The notes: generated by a model from the letters alone, not told the origin. A stretch of 64,000 bases of DNA from JAHTBL01 sp038532735 (GCA_038532735.1 JBCBAC010000006.1:1-64000), one strand, 5' to 3'. Positions 25,745 to 34,430 are shown, numbered from the stretch's first letter. Program-made: numbers and translations.

Positions 25745-26296
25745 TTAGCTGAGTTTTGACAGCTTGGCCTGCAGTTCTGCGAGCTGCTTTTTGATATCGT
25801 CGAGGTTTTCGGCCTCGTCGTCCTCGGCAGGCTCGGAGGTGGGTCCGCTCCATTGGCCCGCCATACCGCCGGTCATGGCTTTCATGAAGGCGCGCTGTTG
25901 GGCTTGCATGGCCTCAAAACCAGGCATCTTTGCCATGGGGTTCAGGGCGGACATATTTTCGACCGCTTTGGACTGACCATCGCGCAGCATCTCGAACGAC
26001 ATGGCCAGAAACTGCGGCACGACGCTGCTGGCTTGCGTGGTGTAGCTACGCACAAGGTCGTTCAGGACCGTCACAGGCAACACGCTTTCACCGCGACTTT
26101 CGTGTTCGGCAATGATTTGCAGAAGGTATTGTCGGGTCAGATCATCGCCCGATTTCAGGTCGACAATCTGCACCTCCCGGCCTTCGCGGATGAAGGTCGC
26201 GATGTCTTCCAAGGTCACGTAATCGCTGGTTTCGGTATTGTATAAACGCCGGCTGGCGTAGCGCTTGATTAGAAGCGGTTTGTCGTTTTTGGCCAC
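25745..26296 (-). CDS. phaR: Polyhydroxyalkanoate synthesis repressor PhaR
   Basis: 183-aa DNA-binding repressor that also binds polyhydroxybutyrate granules, relieving repression of phasin genes when polymer appears. The amino-terminal PHB_acc_N domain is clear: LLIKRYASRRLYNTETSDYV then TLEDIATFIREGREVQIVDLKSGDDLTR. The middle part carries QIIAEHESRGESVLPVTVLNDLVRSY, and the tail is a Met/Gln-rich and coiled-coil-like region. It lies downstream of phaP on the same strand, separated by a terminator. Candidate operators lie upstream of phaP and before a small gene at 50.1 kb. Confidence 0.95.
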   Translation of the reverse strand: MAKNDKPLLIKRYASRRLYNTETSDYVTLEDIATFIREGREVQIVDLKSGDDLTRQYLLQIIAEHESRGESVLPVTVLNDLVRSYTTQASSVVPQFLAMSFEMLRDGQSKAVENMSALNPMAKMPGFEAMQAQQRAFMKAMTGGMAGQWSGPTSEPAEDDEAENLDDIKKQLAELQAKLSKLS

Positions 26297-26349
26297 CCGA
26301 AGTCTCCCCGTCTTGCGGCAGTGCAGAGAATGCTACTGCGGTTGCACAT

Positions 26350-26382
26350 AAAAAGAAAGGGCGAGCTCCGAAGAGCTCGCCC
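26350..26382 (-). terminator. Rho-independent terminator of phaP
   Basis: Perfect 10-bp stem of GGGCGAGCTC (26359-26368) and GAGCTCGCCC (26373-26382). On the minus strand the loop is TTCG, a very stable tetraloop, followed by TTTCTTTTT. It separates phaP from phaR. Confidence 0.92.
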
Positions 26383-26432
26383 AGCTATTCACGCCGATTA
26401 GGGAGGAGATACGGCGCGTATAGAAAGTCGAC

Positions 26433-26876
26433 TTACTTGGCTGCGGCTTTTTTCGCAGCGGTCGTGACATCGTTGGTTGCTTTCTTGACAGCAGCCGTTG
26501 CTTCTTCTGCAACGTCTTTGCCAGCAGCCATCATCAGCTCAACGGTTTCCATCTGAACCTTCTTGGCGATCTCTGCGAAAGCGGCCATGTGCTCGGCAGC
26601 GGTTTCGGCAGTGGCCGAAGCGAAGTCGGTCATCGCTTTGGTGTAGTCAGCCGGATCTTCTTTGACCTTGGTCAGTTCCGAAACTTTGGCCAGCGTGTCC
26701 TTGGTCCACTTGGAGGACAGGTCGTTGGACTTCGAAGCAGCTTCCAGAGCCACTTTCGACATTTTCTCGTTCAGAGTTGCGGACGTTTTGAACGCGTCCT
26801 GCATTGCAGCAGTGTCAACCGGGAATGCACCCATCATGTCTTTCATGACAGCAGTAAAATCTTGTGTCTTAGCCAT
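26433..26876 (-). CDS. phaP: Phasin (polyhydroxyalkanoate granule protein)
   Basis: 147-aa amphipathic helical protein that coats polyhydroxyalkanoate granules. It is Ala/Lys/Glu-rich with few aromatic residues and no membrane segment. The phasin-like region is FKTSATLNEKMSKVALEAASKSNDL through AETAAEHMAAFAEIAKKVQ, and an Ala/Lys repeat tail (TAAKKAAAK) follows. The start MAKTQDFTAVMKDM is preferred; the upstream frame is leader. Two perfect PhaR-type operators lie 66-104 bp upstream. Neighbours phaC, phaZ and phaR make the assignment firm. Confidence 0.95.
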   Translation of the reverse strand: MAKTQDFTAVMKDMMGAFPVDTAAMQDAFKTSATLNEKMSKVALEAASKSNDLSSKWTKDTLAKVSELTKVKEDPADYTKAMTDFASATAETAAEHMAAFAEIAKKVQMETVELMMAAGKDVAEEATAAVKKATNDVTTAAKKAAAK

Positions 26877-26941
26877 TGTAATCGCTCCTTCAGCACTTGC
26901 GGGCCAATCCCGCGTTTTCGCGCTTAAGGAGAATATGCATG

Positions 26942-26952
26942 CTGCGGCGCAG
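26942..26952. promoter_or_regulatory. PhaR operator 1 upstream of phaP
   Basis: CTGCGGCGCAG matches CTGC-N3-GCAG, the PhaR recognition pattern reported for Rhodobacter-type PhaR. It extends to a 15-bp symmetric TGCTGCGGCGCAGCA. Confidence 0.75.
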
Positions 26953-26969
26953 CATTTCAAGTATTTTTT

Positions 26970-26980
26970 CTGCGCTGCAG
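26970..26980. promoter_or_regulatory. PhaR operator 2 upstream of phaP
   Basis: CTGCGCTGCAG is a second exact CTGC-N3-GCAG site, 28 bp from the first. Pairing at near-helical spacing supports cooperative repressor binding. Confidence 0.75.
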
Positions 26981-27005
26981 CATATTTTTCGAAAAGGCCG
27001 AGAAA

Positions 27006-28811
27006 TCAGTCGTTTGGCGTTGCCGATACGTAAGTCCCAGGGGCCGGAGAGAGGGTTGGATGGGTCGAATCGCCCGGAGTCCGTGCCTTGACCTTCTTGC
27101 CAGAGCGCCCTGCGAGCCACTTGCCCCAGCGGGGCCACCAGCTGCCCTCGACAAAATCTGCGCTATCTTTCCAGTCCTCTGCGGACAGGCTGAGATCCTC
27201 GTTCACGTAATGGCCGTACTTGTTTTTGCTGGGCGGATTCACGATCCCGGCGATATGCCCGGATTGCGACAGCACAAATGTCTTGTCGCGGCTGCTCATC
27301 TGCTGGACACCGTGATAGGAATTGTCCCATGCGGCGATGTGGTCGGTCTCACAAGCAATCGCACAGATCGGTGTTTTCACATCCGAGAGGGTCACGGTCT
27401 CCCCACAAATGGGAAATCCACCCTGAGCAAATTCGTCCCTTTGGCACAGCCCACGGAGATATTGCACAGCCATCTTGGCAGGCAGGTTGGTACCATCGCC
27501 ATTCCAGTAGAGCAGATCAAAGGCCGGAGGAGCCTCTCCCATCATGTAGCTTTTGATGGCGGGCTGATAGATCAGATCATTGCTGCGCAGATAGGAAAAC
27601 GTGCGCGACATGAAGAATGACGACAGATAGCCGTCTTTACCGACCTGTTCCTCGATGCCGTCCACGAAGTCATCATCCAGAAAAACACCCACCTCGCCCG
27701 TATCCGAGAAATCGGTGAGCGTGGTGAAGAGCGTGGCGGACTTGATAGGGTCTTCGCCACGTTTGTTCAGCAAAGCCATCGTCAGGCTGAGTGTCGTGCC
27801 CGCGATACAATAGCCAATGACGTTGACCTTCTTGACCGCACAGATCTGCTGAACTTCACGGATCGCGGTCAGGTAGCCCTCTTCAACATAATCATCGAGC
27901 GACGTGTCGCGGTAGCTGGCATCTGGGTTCACCCAGCTGACGACAAACAGGGTGAAGCCCTGATCAACGATCCATTTGATGAGGGAATTCTGCTCTTTAA
28001 GATCGAGAATGTAGAATTTGTTTATCCAAGGGGGAAACAAAATCAGCGGCGTCTGATGCACCTGGTCGGTCGTCGGCGTGTACTGGATCAGCTCGAAAAG
28101 CCGGTTGCGGAAGATCACCTCTCCGGGTGTTGTTGCAATATTCTTACCAACCGTGAAAGCAGCCTTGTCGGCCAGATTGACCTGCACTTCGCCGTGGTTC
28201 GCCTCGATATCTGCCACCAGGTTCTCTAGACCGTCGACAAGCGACTGCCCGTCGGTGGCCACCGCACGTTCCAAAGCGTCGGGGTTCGTAGCCAGGAAAT
28301 TCGTGGGCGCAAAGAGATCGACGATTTGGCGAGAGAAATACTCAACCCGCTTGCGTTCTTCGCCGTTCAGACCCTCGATATCCGCAATGGCCTGATCCAC
28401 GGCAGCCGCGTTCATCATGTATTGCTGCTTGAGGAAGTTGAAATACGGGTGCGAATCCCAAAGGGGATTCTTGAAGCGCCGATCCCGCGGTGTGTGATCC
28501 TCCGGCGCCTCCAACTTGCCTTTCGCGAGCGTTTGTTGCGCTTCGACATAATGTGTGACCGTCTGTTTCCAGTAGTCGATCTGATGCTCCACGATCTTGG
28601 CGGGGTTTTGCATCATCTCCTGCACGTATGCTGTTGCGGCCTTGGCAAACAGCTCTTGATTGGGGCCTTGCAGGGATGCCGGGATCTGGCGCTTGTGCGA
28701 CAGCGCTTCAACCAGACGTTTAGAGAGCGTCTCTACATGCTCCAAATTCTCGGTGAGTTTGTCCAGATTTGGTGCGTCCGGTTCATCCTTTGCGGATTCT
28801 TTTGTTGTCAT
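27006..28811 (-). CDS. phaC: Class I polyhydroxyalkanoate synthase
   Basis: 601-aa enzyme that polymerises (R)-3-hydroxyacyl-CoA into polyhydroxyalkanoate at the granule surface. The lipase-like box is VIGYCIAGTTLSLTMALL with nucleophile Cys335. The amino-terminal PhaC_N domain includes DRRFKNPLWDSHPYFNFLKQ. The catalytic Asp and His lie in CAIACETDHIAAW and LSQSGHIAGIVNPP. Size and the absence of a phaE or phaR-subunit partner fit class I. It is divergent from phaZ across about 100 bp and lies upstream of phaP on the same strand. Confidence 0.97.
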   Translation of the reverse strand: MTTKESAKDEPDAPNLDKLTENLEHVETLSKRLVEALSHKRQIPASLQGPNQELFAKAATAYVQEMMQNPAKIVEHQIDYWKQTVTHYVEAQQTLAKGKLEAPEDHTPRDRRFKNPLWDSHPYFNFLKQQYMMNAAAVDQAIADIEGLNGEERKRVEYFSRQIVDLFAPTNFLATNPDALERAVATDGQSLVDGLENLVADIEANHGEVQVNLADKAAFTVGKNIATTPGEVIFRNRLFELIQYTPTTDQVHQTPLILFPPWINKFYILDLKEQNSLIKWIVDQGFTLFVVSWVNPDASYRDTSLDDYVEEGYLTAIREVQQICAVKKVNVIGYCIAGTTLSLTMALLNKRGEDPIKSATLFTTLTDFSDTGEVGVFLDDDFVDGIEEQVGKDGYLSSFFMSRTFSYLRSNDLIYQPAIKSYMMGEAPPAFDLLYWNGDGTNLPAKMAVQYLRGLCQRDEFAQGGFPICGETVTLSDVKTPICAIACETDHIAAWDNSYHGVQQMSSRDKTFVLSQSGHIAGIVNPPSKNKYGHYVNEDLSLSAEDWKDSADFVEGSWWPRWGKWLAGRSGKKVKARTPGDSTHPTLSPAPGTYVSATPND

Positions 28812-28912
28812 GATGTCCCTCTCCCCCTACTTTGCAGCTGCAGAATACAGTCGTGTGTTCGGGGGGGCAAAGCGACGAATTGAACCGGGGCCACCCCGAG
28901 AAAGTGACGATT

Positions 28913-30193
28913 ATGCGCTACATGATGACCTATGATCTCATGGAAACGGTGCGAAACACAAACCAATGGATGGGCGCGTCTGCTCTGGCTCTGGCCTCTT
29001 ATCCTGCGGTGGCGATGTTTCCCACGCCTCTGATGAACATGATGGCCGCCTGGGGCGAAGTGACAGAGCGCACCTTTGCACGCATGGTGGCCAAGCCCGA
29101 TTGGGGCATCCGCACCTTCACCTGCGAAGACGGCAAAGACCATCTGGTCGACGTTGAAACCGTGATCGAACGCCCGTTTGGCGATCTGATCCATTTCGCC
29201 GTCTCAGGGCGCGAGGAAAAACCTCGCAAGGTTCTGCTGGTCGCGCCGATGTCGGGTCACTATGCGACGCTTCTGCGGTCAACCGTGAAAAGCCTTCTCG
29301 TCGATTGCGAAGTCTACATTACCGATTGGCATAATGCCCGAGACATCCCCGTGAGCGAAGGCAAGTTCGATATCGAGGATTACACCCTCTATTTGATGGA
29401 CTTCATCCGCGAGATGGGCCCAGACACCCATGTTATCGCCGTGTGTCAACCGGTGCCGCTGGCGCTGGCCGCCACCGCCTATCTGGCCGAATTGGACCCG
29501 AAAGCGCAGCCCGCCACGCTGACGCTGATCGGCGGCCCCGTCGATCCCGATGCCGCCGCCACCGAGGTGACAGATTTCGGCCGCCGCGTAACCATGGGCC
29601 AACTGGAAGAAACGATGATCCAGCGCGTCGGCTTCAAGTATGAAGGCGTCGGGCGCAAGGTCTATCCAGGCCTGCTGCAGCTGGCCTCCTTCATCTCGAT
29701 GAATGGGGAGCGTCACGCGAACGCGTTCTCCGAACAAATCCAGCGCGTGGCCCACGGCGAAGGGCGCGACAATGATAAGCATAACCGGTTCTACGACGAG
29801 TATCTCGCCGTGATGGACATGACGGCAGAGTTCTACCTCTCCACCGTGCACCGCATCTTCAAAGAGCGGGAGATCGCGCAGAACAAGTTTGTCGTCGACG
29901 GCCATCAGGTCGACATCTCGAAAATCACCGATGTCGCTGTAAAAACTGTTGAAGGTGCGCTTGATGATATTTCGGCACCGGGTCAGTGTATCGCAGCGCT
30001 TGATCTGCTGACGGGTCTGCCCGATAGCAAGAAGGCCTCTCATCTGGAGCCGGGCGCGGGCCATTACGGTATTTTCGCGGGCAAAAGCTGGCGTCACAAC
30101 ATCCGGCCCTTGGTGCTGGATTTCATCGACGCCAACCAGCGCAAGCCGAAGAAAAAAGCCAAGAAAGCGGCAAATAAGAACGCAGCGGCCTAG
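28913..30193 (+). CDS. phaZ: Intracellular polyhydroxyalkanoate depolymerase
   Basis: 426-aa cytoplasmic depolymerase that mobilises stored polyhydroxyalkanoate. The amino-terminus MRYMMTYDLMETVRNTNQWM and the nucleophile region HVIAVCQPVPLALAATAYLAE (Cys178) match intracellular PhaZ with a Cys nucleophile; TLIGGPVDPDAAATEV and LEPGAGHYGIFAGKSWRHNI are also typical. The C-terminus is a Lys/Ala-rich tail. The longer frame from 28832 would run through the phaC promoter region, so the ATG at 28913 is used. It is divergent from phaC. Confidence 0.94.
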   Translation: MRYMMTYDLMETVRNTNQWMGASALALASYPAVAMFPTPLMNMMAAWGEVTERTFARMVAKPDWGIRTFTCEDGKDHLVDVETVIERPFGDLIHFAVSGREEKPRKVLLVAPMSGHYATLLRSTVKSLLVDCEVYITDWHNARDIPVSEGKFDIEDYTLYLMDFIREMGPDTHVIAVCQPVPLALAATAYLAELDPKAQPATLTLIGGPVDPDAAATEVTDFGRRVTMGQLEETMIQRVGFKYEGVGRKVYPGLLQLASFISMNGERHANAFSEQIQRVAHGEGRDNDKHNRFYDEYLAVMDMTAEFYLSTVHRIFKEREIAQNKFVVDGHQVDISKITDVAVKTVEGALDDISAPGQCIAALDLLTGLPDSKKASHLEPGAGHYGIFAGKSWRHNIRPLVLDFIDANQRKPKKKAKKAANKNAAA

Positions 30194-30199
30194 AGCGGC

Positions 30200-30219
30200 G
30201 GCAGCCCTCACTGGCTGCC
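30200..30219 (+). terminator. Hairpin just after phaZ
   Basis: GGCAGCC (30200-30206) and GGCTGCC (30213-30219) are perfect arms around a 6-base loop, seven bases after the phaZ stop. A T-rich stretch follows only about 10-15 bases later, so termination is probable but not classical. Confidence 0.55.
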
Positions 30220-30254
30220 CTGCGCTTTCGCTTTTTCCAAATATTCAGAGGATC

Positions 30255-30277
30255 GCCATTGGTTTAAACACAATGGC
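30255..30277. other. Intergenic hairpin 2 after phaZ
   Basis: GCCATTG (30255-30261) and CAATGGC (30271-30277) pair around a 9-base loop. An outer ATCGCC/GGCGAT pairing is also possible as an alternative fold. Confidence 0.45.
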
Positions 30278-30328
30278 AAGGGGCGATGCGGCGCCGCTTA
30301 TGGTGATTTGTTTGGCAATTCACGTAAC

Positions 30329-30358
30329 GCGCAACAGGTTTTCTTGAAACCTTTGCGC
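30329..30358. other. Intergenic hairpin 3 before the alpha/beta hydrolase stop
   Basis: GCGCAA plus AGGTTT pairs with AAACCT plus TTGCGC, twelve base pairs with a single bulged C. No T-run follows on either strand. It is the strongest of three hairpins packed in 175 bp. Confidence 0.5.
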
Positions 30359-30368
30359 AGCGCAATTC

Positions 30369-31079
30369 CTATTGCAGAACCAAAGGCTGTTTCAGCCAAT
30401 GCGCCAAGACGTGGTTCGTCTCTTCCGGTTGCTCCAGCGTCGGAAGGTGGCCTGCATCCGGCACGATGTAGAGCTGCGCATAGGGGATCAGTTCGGCCAT
30501 GAACTCGTGCCGTTTCACGGGGCAAAGTGCATCATGCGCACCGCACATCACCAATGTCGGCACCTTGATGCCGCGCAAGGTGCGTTGCTGATCACGGCGG
30601 CGCTGCAGCGCGCGGGATTGGCGCACGAAGACCTCTGGGCCGAGGGTCATCGCCATGGCCATGACGGTATTCAGCACTTCGACACGGCGCGGTCCGGGGG
30701 CGAGGTAATTCGGCTTCATCTCGTCGCGCATCACCTCTTGCAGGCGGCCTGAGCGGACGCCGATGATCTGCGGCTCCCGCGCGGCGGCGACCTGCGGGGT
30801 TTCCGCCAGCGGGTTTGTGTCCAGGAACGCCACACGCGTCACACGGTCCGGGGCGCGGCGCAGCACTTCCATGGCCACGATACCCCCCATTGAAAGGCCG
30901 GCCAGCGCGAATTTGGCGGGGGCAGCTTGCAGCACGTCGGATGCAATCTCTTCGATCCGCTCCCCTTGAGAGACGGGCGCGACGGTGACCGCGCGGTCAG
31001 CGGAGAATGCCTCGATCTGCGGCAGGAAAAGCCGCGCGTCGCACATCATACCCGGCAACAGGACGAGCGGTTCTTTCAT
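30369..31079 (-). CDS. Alpha/beta hydrolase
   Basis: 236-aa alpha/beta-hydrolase. The oxyanion region is LVLLPGMMCDARLF, the nucleophile elbow is LAGLSMGGIVAMEVL (Ser of GLSMGG), and the acid/His positions are in VPTLVMCGAHDALCP and VPDAGHLPTLEQPE. No signal peptide. Substrate unknown; small-ester or lactone hydrolysis is typical. The start is 3 bp from the stop of the upstream MetE-like gene, so both probably belong to one leftward transcript. Confidence 0.87.
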   Translation of the reverse strand: MKEPLVLLPGMMCDARLFLPQIEAFSADRAVTVAPVSQGERIEEIASDVLQAAPAKFALAGLSMGGIVAMEVLRRAPDRVTRVAFLDTNPLAETPQVAAAREPQIIGVRSGRLQEVMRDEMKPNYLAPGPRRVEVLNTVMAMAMTLGPEVFVRQSRALQRRRDQQRTLRGIKVPTLVMCGAHDALCPVKRHEFMAELIPYAQLYIVPDAGHLPTLEQPEETNHVLAHWLKQPLVLQ

Positions 31080-31082
31080 CGC

Positions 31083-32216
31083 TTAAACCTGAGCAGAGGC
31101 GCGTTTCGTGCCTTCGCTGAGCGCACTGAGCTTTGCGTAAGCGATGTCCGGATCGACCGCGCCAAAGCCGGCAAAGGTACCAAAGCCGCAATCGGAGCCT
31201 GCAATCACACGGTCCGCGCCGACGATGCCTGCAAACCGCGTCACGCGTTCGGCCACCAGATCGGGGTGTTCGACGAAGTTGGTCGTCGTATCGACAACGC
31301 CCGGGACAAGGATCTTATCATCGGGAATCTCCGACGCGCGGTCACGGAACACTGTCCATTCATGGGCGTGGCGGGGGTTCGAGGTTTCAAACAGGATCTG
31401 CTGCGGAGCGACGCTCATCAGAGTGCCGAACACTTTGCCCATGTCGATATCGCAGACATGGGGCCCCTCGTAATTGCCCCAGCAGATGTGCAGGCGCACG
31501 CGGGACGGATCGACACCGTCAAGCGCGGCGTTCAGAGCCTCCACATGGGAGGCCGCGATCTTGAGGAATTCGTCATCGCTGAGGTCGTTGAAGAGCATAT
31601 GGCGCGAGAGCGCGAGGTCCGGGCAATCGAGCTGCAGCATGATGCCCGCGTCCACGATGGTGCGGTATTCCTCGCGCATGGCGTCAGCCAAGGCGGCAAG
31701 GTAGGCGTCGCGGGTCGGATAGTAATCGTTTTGCAAAAACAGAGAGATAACGCCAGGGGAAGCGGCGTTCATGAACCCTTCGGAGGCCCCATGTGCGGCC
31801 ATCCCGGCCTTGAGGTTGGCGAGGTCCTTCTCCAGCTCGCCCTGCCCTTTTGACTTCACCTCACCCACGCACATGGGGCGCGCGTATTGCGGCGTGCCAC
31901 CATCATCGGCGAGGCGTTTCAGAAAACCGGGAAACTGTTTCAGATCGGCGGGCGCGTTGCGCGGGCTGTCGCCATCAAAGCCAGTGTAGCGGTCTTTGAC
32001 ATAGGTGGCATAGCTGATTTTGGAGGTCTCACCATCGCTGACGATATCAATGCCTGCTTCGACCTGACGGCGCACAGTTTCGGAGGATGCCTCTGACATC
32101 GCAGCGTCAAATGCGGCCGCGTCATAAGGTTTGCCATGTTCGCGGGCGAAGATGAAATCGACGACTTTCTGAGTGCGCGGCAGGCTGCCCACATGGGTGG
32201 TCTTGATGGTCGTCAT
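31083..32216 (-). CDS. Cobalamin-independent methionine synthase-like (MetE C-terminal family) protein
   Basis: 377-aa protein homologous only to the catalytic C-terminal half of MetE; the amino-terminal half is absent. It begins TTHVGSLPRTQKVVDF and contains EAGIDIVSDGETSK. The probable zinc ligands are LHICWGNYEG (His and Cys), the Glu of ILFETSN, and the Cys of AGSDCGFGTF. Such stand-alone proteins transfer methyl groups from unknown donors, so methionine synthesis is not assured. An alpha/beta hydrolase gene follows 3 bp on, suggesting a joint catabolic or demethylation function. Confidence 0.82.
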   Translation of the reverse strand: MTTIKTTHVGSLPRTQKVVDFIFAREHGKPYDAAAFDAAMSEASSETVRRQVEAGIDIVSDGETSKISYATYVKDRYTGFDGDSPRNAPADLKQFPGFLKRLADDGGTPQYARPMCVGEVKSKGQGELEKDLANLKAGMAAHGASEGFMNAASPGVISLFLQNDYYPTRDAYLAALADAMREEYRTIVDAGIMLQLDCPDLALSRHMLFNDLSDDEFLKIAASHVEALNAALDGVDPSRVRLHICWGNYEGPHVCDIDMGKVFGTLMSVAPQQILFETSNPRHAHEWTVFRDRASEIPDDKILVPGVVDTTTNFVEHPDLVAERVTRFAGIVGADRVIAGSDCGFGTFAGFGAVDPDIAYAKLSALSEGTKRASAQV

Positions 32217-32312
32217 GGCGTGCGGTCCTCCCCCGGAATTTGCTTGTTCGGACGTTAGCCAAAGCCGGGGCGCGCTGCACTCGAAAACCGACCCAAGCGC
32301 GCGATTTTCAGC

Positions 32313-33332
32313 CTAATTCAGCTGCTCCCAAAAGGTGCCGAGATGACGCGTGACGATCTCGTTATAGCGGTCGGTTTCGCGCAAGGCCGCGAGACCAGCG
32401 TTGAAGCGGTAAAGATGCGTGGTGCCGCGCCAGTGTTTCTTGGAAATGACGACGTGAAGCCCTTCGACAGAGATGGGGCGCTGTTCGGGTTGCACTTGGC
32501 CTTGCAGACCAAGCTCGTGGATTTTTGTCCAGCCGAGAAACTCGTTCACCGTCACAGCATCGACGGAGCCCTCCATGAGCGCGGCGAAACACGCTTCGGG
32601 GCTTTCGGCTTGCACGAGAGTGACAAGGCCATCGCTGATCCAGCGGCGGTCGGCGCGGTCCAGATCATGGGTGAAATAGCCAGCGGGGCGGCAGATCGTG
32701 CGGCTATGCAGATCGGCGTCATCTTCGAACGCGACAGGGGCGTCGGTACGGGTGAAGAGCAGCACGAGGATCTCGACCAGCGGGTCAGAGAAATGGAAAT
32801 TCGCGCAGCGCTCATTGCCTGGCTTTTCATCGCAATTGGGGCGCAGCCATGGGAAGCCCATATCGAATTGCGCACCGGAATCGAGCATGGGGAAAAGATG
32901 CTGAGACCAGTCATCCTCCCACGAGATGGAGTATGTTACGGGCTCCGGCGTCGCCTCCATCGCGGCGTTGACCAGTTCGGTCACCATGCCCTGCCCCATC
33001 CAGTTGCGATCCGCGAAGGGCGCGTAGTTCGAGCCCGTCAGGATGGTCATTTCCGCGTCCGTGGTCTGGAGCGGTGTGGGGTCCGCCGGGCTTTGACCCG
33101 GCAGACACGGGATCGTCACGGTGACGCCTGCTGGCAGGTCAAGCAGGCCAGCGGGCAGTGTGCTCTGGTTGCCGTAATAGATGACGGACCATTTGTTCAG
33201 ATCGCCATAGTATTGATCCGCAATGGAAAAAAGCGTCTCACCCTCGGCGATGGTGTGTGGCACATCGCATTGGCCCTGCGCAAAAGCCGCGCCGGGCAGC
33301 AACAGGGCAACGGCCGCAGCGGTTGCCCTCAT
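32313..33332 (-). CDS. Exported LysM + family 3 solute-binding protein, copy 2
   Basis: 339-aa periplasmic protein with a signal peptide (MRATAAAVALLLPGAAFAQ). A LysM-like module at about residues 22-78 reads HTIAEGETLFSIADQYYGDL then KWSVIYYGNQ. A binding-protein domain follows (about 95-335) with MTILTGSNYAPFADRNWMGQ and MVTELVNAAMEA. Cysteine-rich segments such as WLRPNCDEKPGNERCANFHF probably form disulfides. It overlaps the upstream paralogue by 4 bp (ATGA). No permease or ATPase lies nearby, so it is not part of a conventional ABC importer. Confidence 0.8.
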   Translation of the reverse strand: MRATAAAVALLLPGAAFAQGQCDVPHTIAEGETLFSIADQYYGDLNKWSVIYYGNQSTLPAGLLDLPAGVTVTIPCLPGQSPADPTPLQTTDAEMTILTGSNYAPFADRNWMGQGMVTELVNAAMEATPEPVTYSISWEDDWSQHLFPMLDSGAQFDMGFPWLRPNCDEKPGNERCANFHFSDPLVEILVLLFTRTDAPVAFEDDADLHSRTICRPAGYFTHDLDRADRRWISDGLVTLVQAESPEACFAALMEGSVDAVTVNEFLGWTKIHELGLQGQVQPEQRPISVEGLHVVISKKHWRGTTHLYRFNAGLAALRETDRYNEIVTRHLGTFWEQLN

Positions 33333-34396
33333 AGCTCGGACCAGATGCGCGACATATGGCGGTTGATGACCTGCTGATAGGTGCCGTTCTGCTTGATCGT
33401 CTCAAGCCCCTGATTGATCGCGGCCATCACGTTTTCGGCGTTGGGATGGTTCTTGGAGACCAGCACATGCAACCCTTCGATCGACAGCGGACGAGTCTGC
33501 ACGGGCGCCACTTTCTGGCGCAGGCCCATCTCTTTGATCGCGGTGCGTCCGGTGAATTCGTTCAGGGCGACAGCGTCAACCTCGCCCTCGGTGAGCATCT
33601 CAAAGCAATCGGCGACGCTATCGGGCTGCTTTAGAGTGATCTTGTCTTCCTTCACCCAATTACGCCCGTTCTTGTCGAGGTCATGAGTGAAGTACCCCGC
33701 CGGACGGCACAGCGTTTTACCCACGATATCGGCATCCGCGTTGAACGTGATCGGGTTGGCGTTTGTGGTGAAGAGCAGGATCAGCATCTCGAACATCGGG
33801 TCGGAGAAATGGAAATTCTCGCACCGGTAATTACCGGGATCGCCGTCGCAATCGGGTTTGTACCAAGGGAACCCCGCATCCAGCATCGCGTTGCTGAGCA
33901 GCGGATCAAGGTGGGAGGACCAGTCATTGACCCAGCTGATCGAGTATTCGCCAACGCCCGCATTTTGCATGGAGGCATCGACGATCTCGGTAATCAGGCC
34001 GCCATTCTCAAGCTCTTCATCGGTGAAAGGTGCGAAGTCGCCTGCGGTCAGCAAACGCAGGCTGGAGGCGCTTGGCGTCGCGCGTTGCACGACAGGCGCG
34101 GTGGCTGTCGGGGATGCGGCTGCGGTGACCGCGCCGCCCAAAACAGGCAGGCCACCGATGCATGGAATGTTGAGGTTTTGACCAACCTTCAAGCGGTTCG
34201 GGCTGTCGCCGATCAGCGTGCGGTTGGTGTTGTAGACGACCGACCATTTGCGCGAGTCGTCGTAAAGCTCATTGGCAATTTGGGACAGCGTGTCGCCGCT
34301 TGTGACGGTGTAGGTGCCACCGCAGGCCTGCGCGGCTGCACTGCCCACGGCCAGAAATGTTGCGACGCATGTGGCCGCAGCTCGTAAAACGCGCAT
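33329..34396 (-). CDS. Exported LysM + family 3 solute-binding protein, copy 1
   Basis: 355-aa periplasmic protein. After a signal peptide ending near AVGSAAAQA, a LysM-like module reads YTVTSGDTLSQIANELYDDS then RKWSVVYNTNRTLIG, typical of peptidoglycan-binding LysM. A Thr/Ala/Pro linker (about 85-110) leads to an SBP_bac_3 domain with LRLLTAGDFAPFTDEELENG and the paired-cysteine segment WYKPDCDGDPGNYRCENFHF. The copy immediately downstream is a full-length paralogue and overlaps by 4 bp. The combination suggests wall-anchored ligand capture or sensing. AGGGGGA precedes the start codon. Confidence 0.82.
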   Translation of the reverse strand: MRVLRAAATCVATFLAVGSAAAQACGGTYTVTSGDTLSQIANELYDDSRKWSVVYNTNRTLIGDSPNRLKVGQNLNIPCIGGLPVLGGAVTAAASPTATAPVVQRATPSASSLRLLTAGDFAPFTDEELENGGLITEIVDASMQNAGVGEYSISWVNDWSSHLDPLLSNAMLDAGFPWYKPDCDGDPGNYRCENFHFSDPMFEMLILLFTTNANPITFNADADIVGKTLCRPAGYFTHDLDKNGRNWVKEDKITLKQPDSVADCFEMLTEGEVDAVALNEFTGRTAIKEMGLRQKVAPVQTRPLSIEGLHVLVSKNHPNAENVMAAINQGLETIKQNGTYQQVINRHMSRIWSEL

Positions 34397-34414
34397 AAAA
34401 TCCCCCTATCCAGT

Positions 34415-34430
34415 CGGCAAGAAATTGCCG
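34415..34430 (-). promoter_or_regulatory. Leader hairpin upstream of the LysM-binding protein pair
   Basis: CGGCAA (34415-34420) and TTGCCG (34425-34430) form a 6-bp stem with a 4-base loop, about 19 bp before the start codon on the minus strand. It could control translation or be an operator. Confidence 0.35.

Noticed and set aside
28830..28860. PhaR site in the phaC-phaZ intergenic region
   Set aside because: GCAGCTGCAG there is inverted relative to CTGC-N3-GCAG and does not match the motif.
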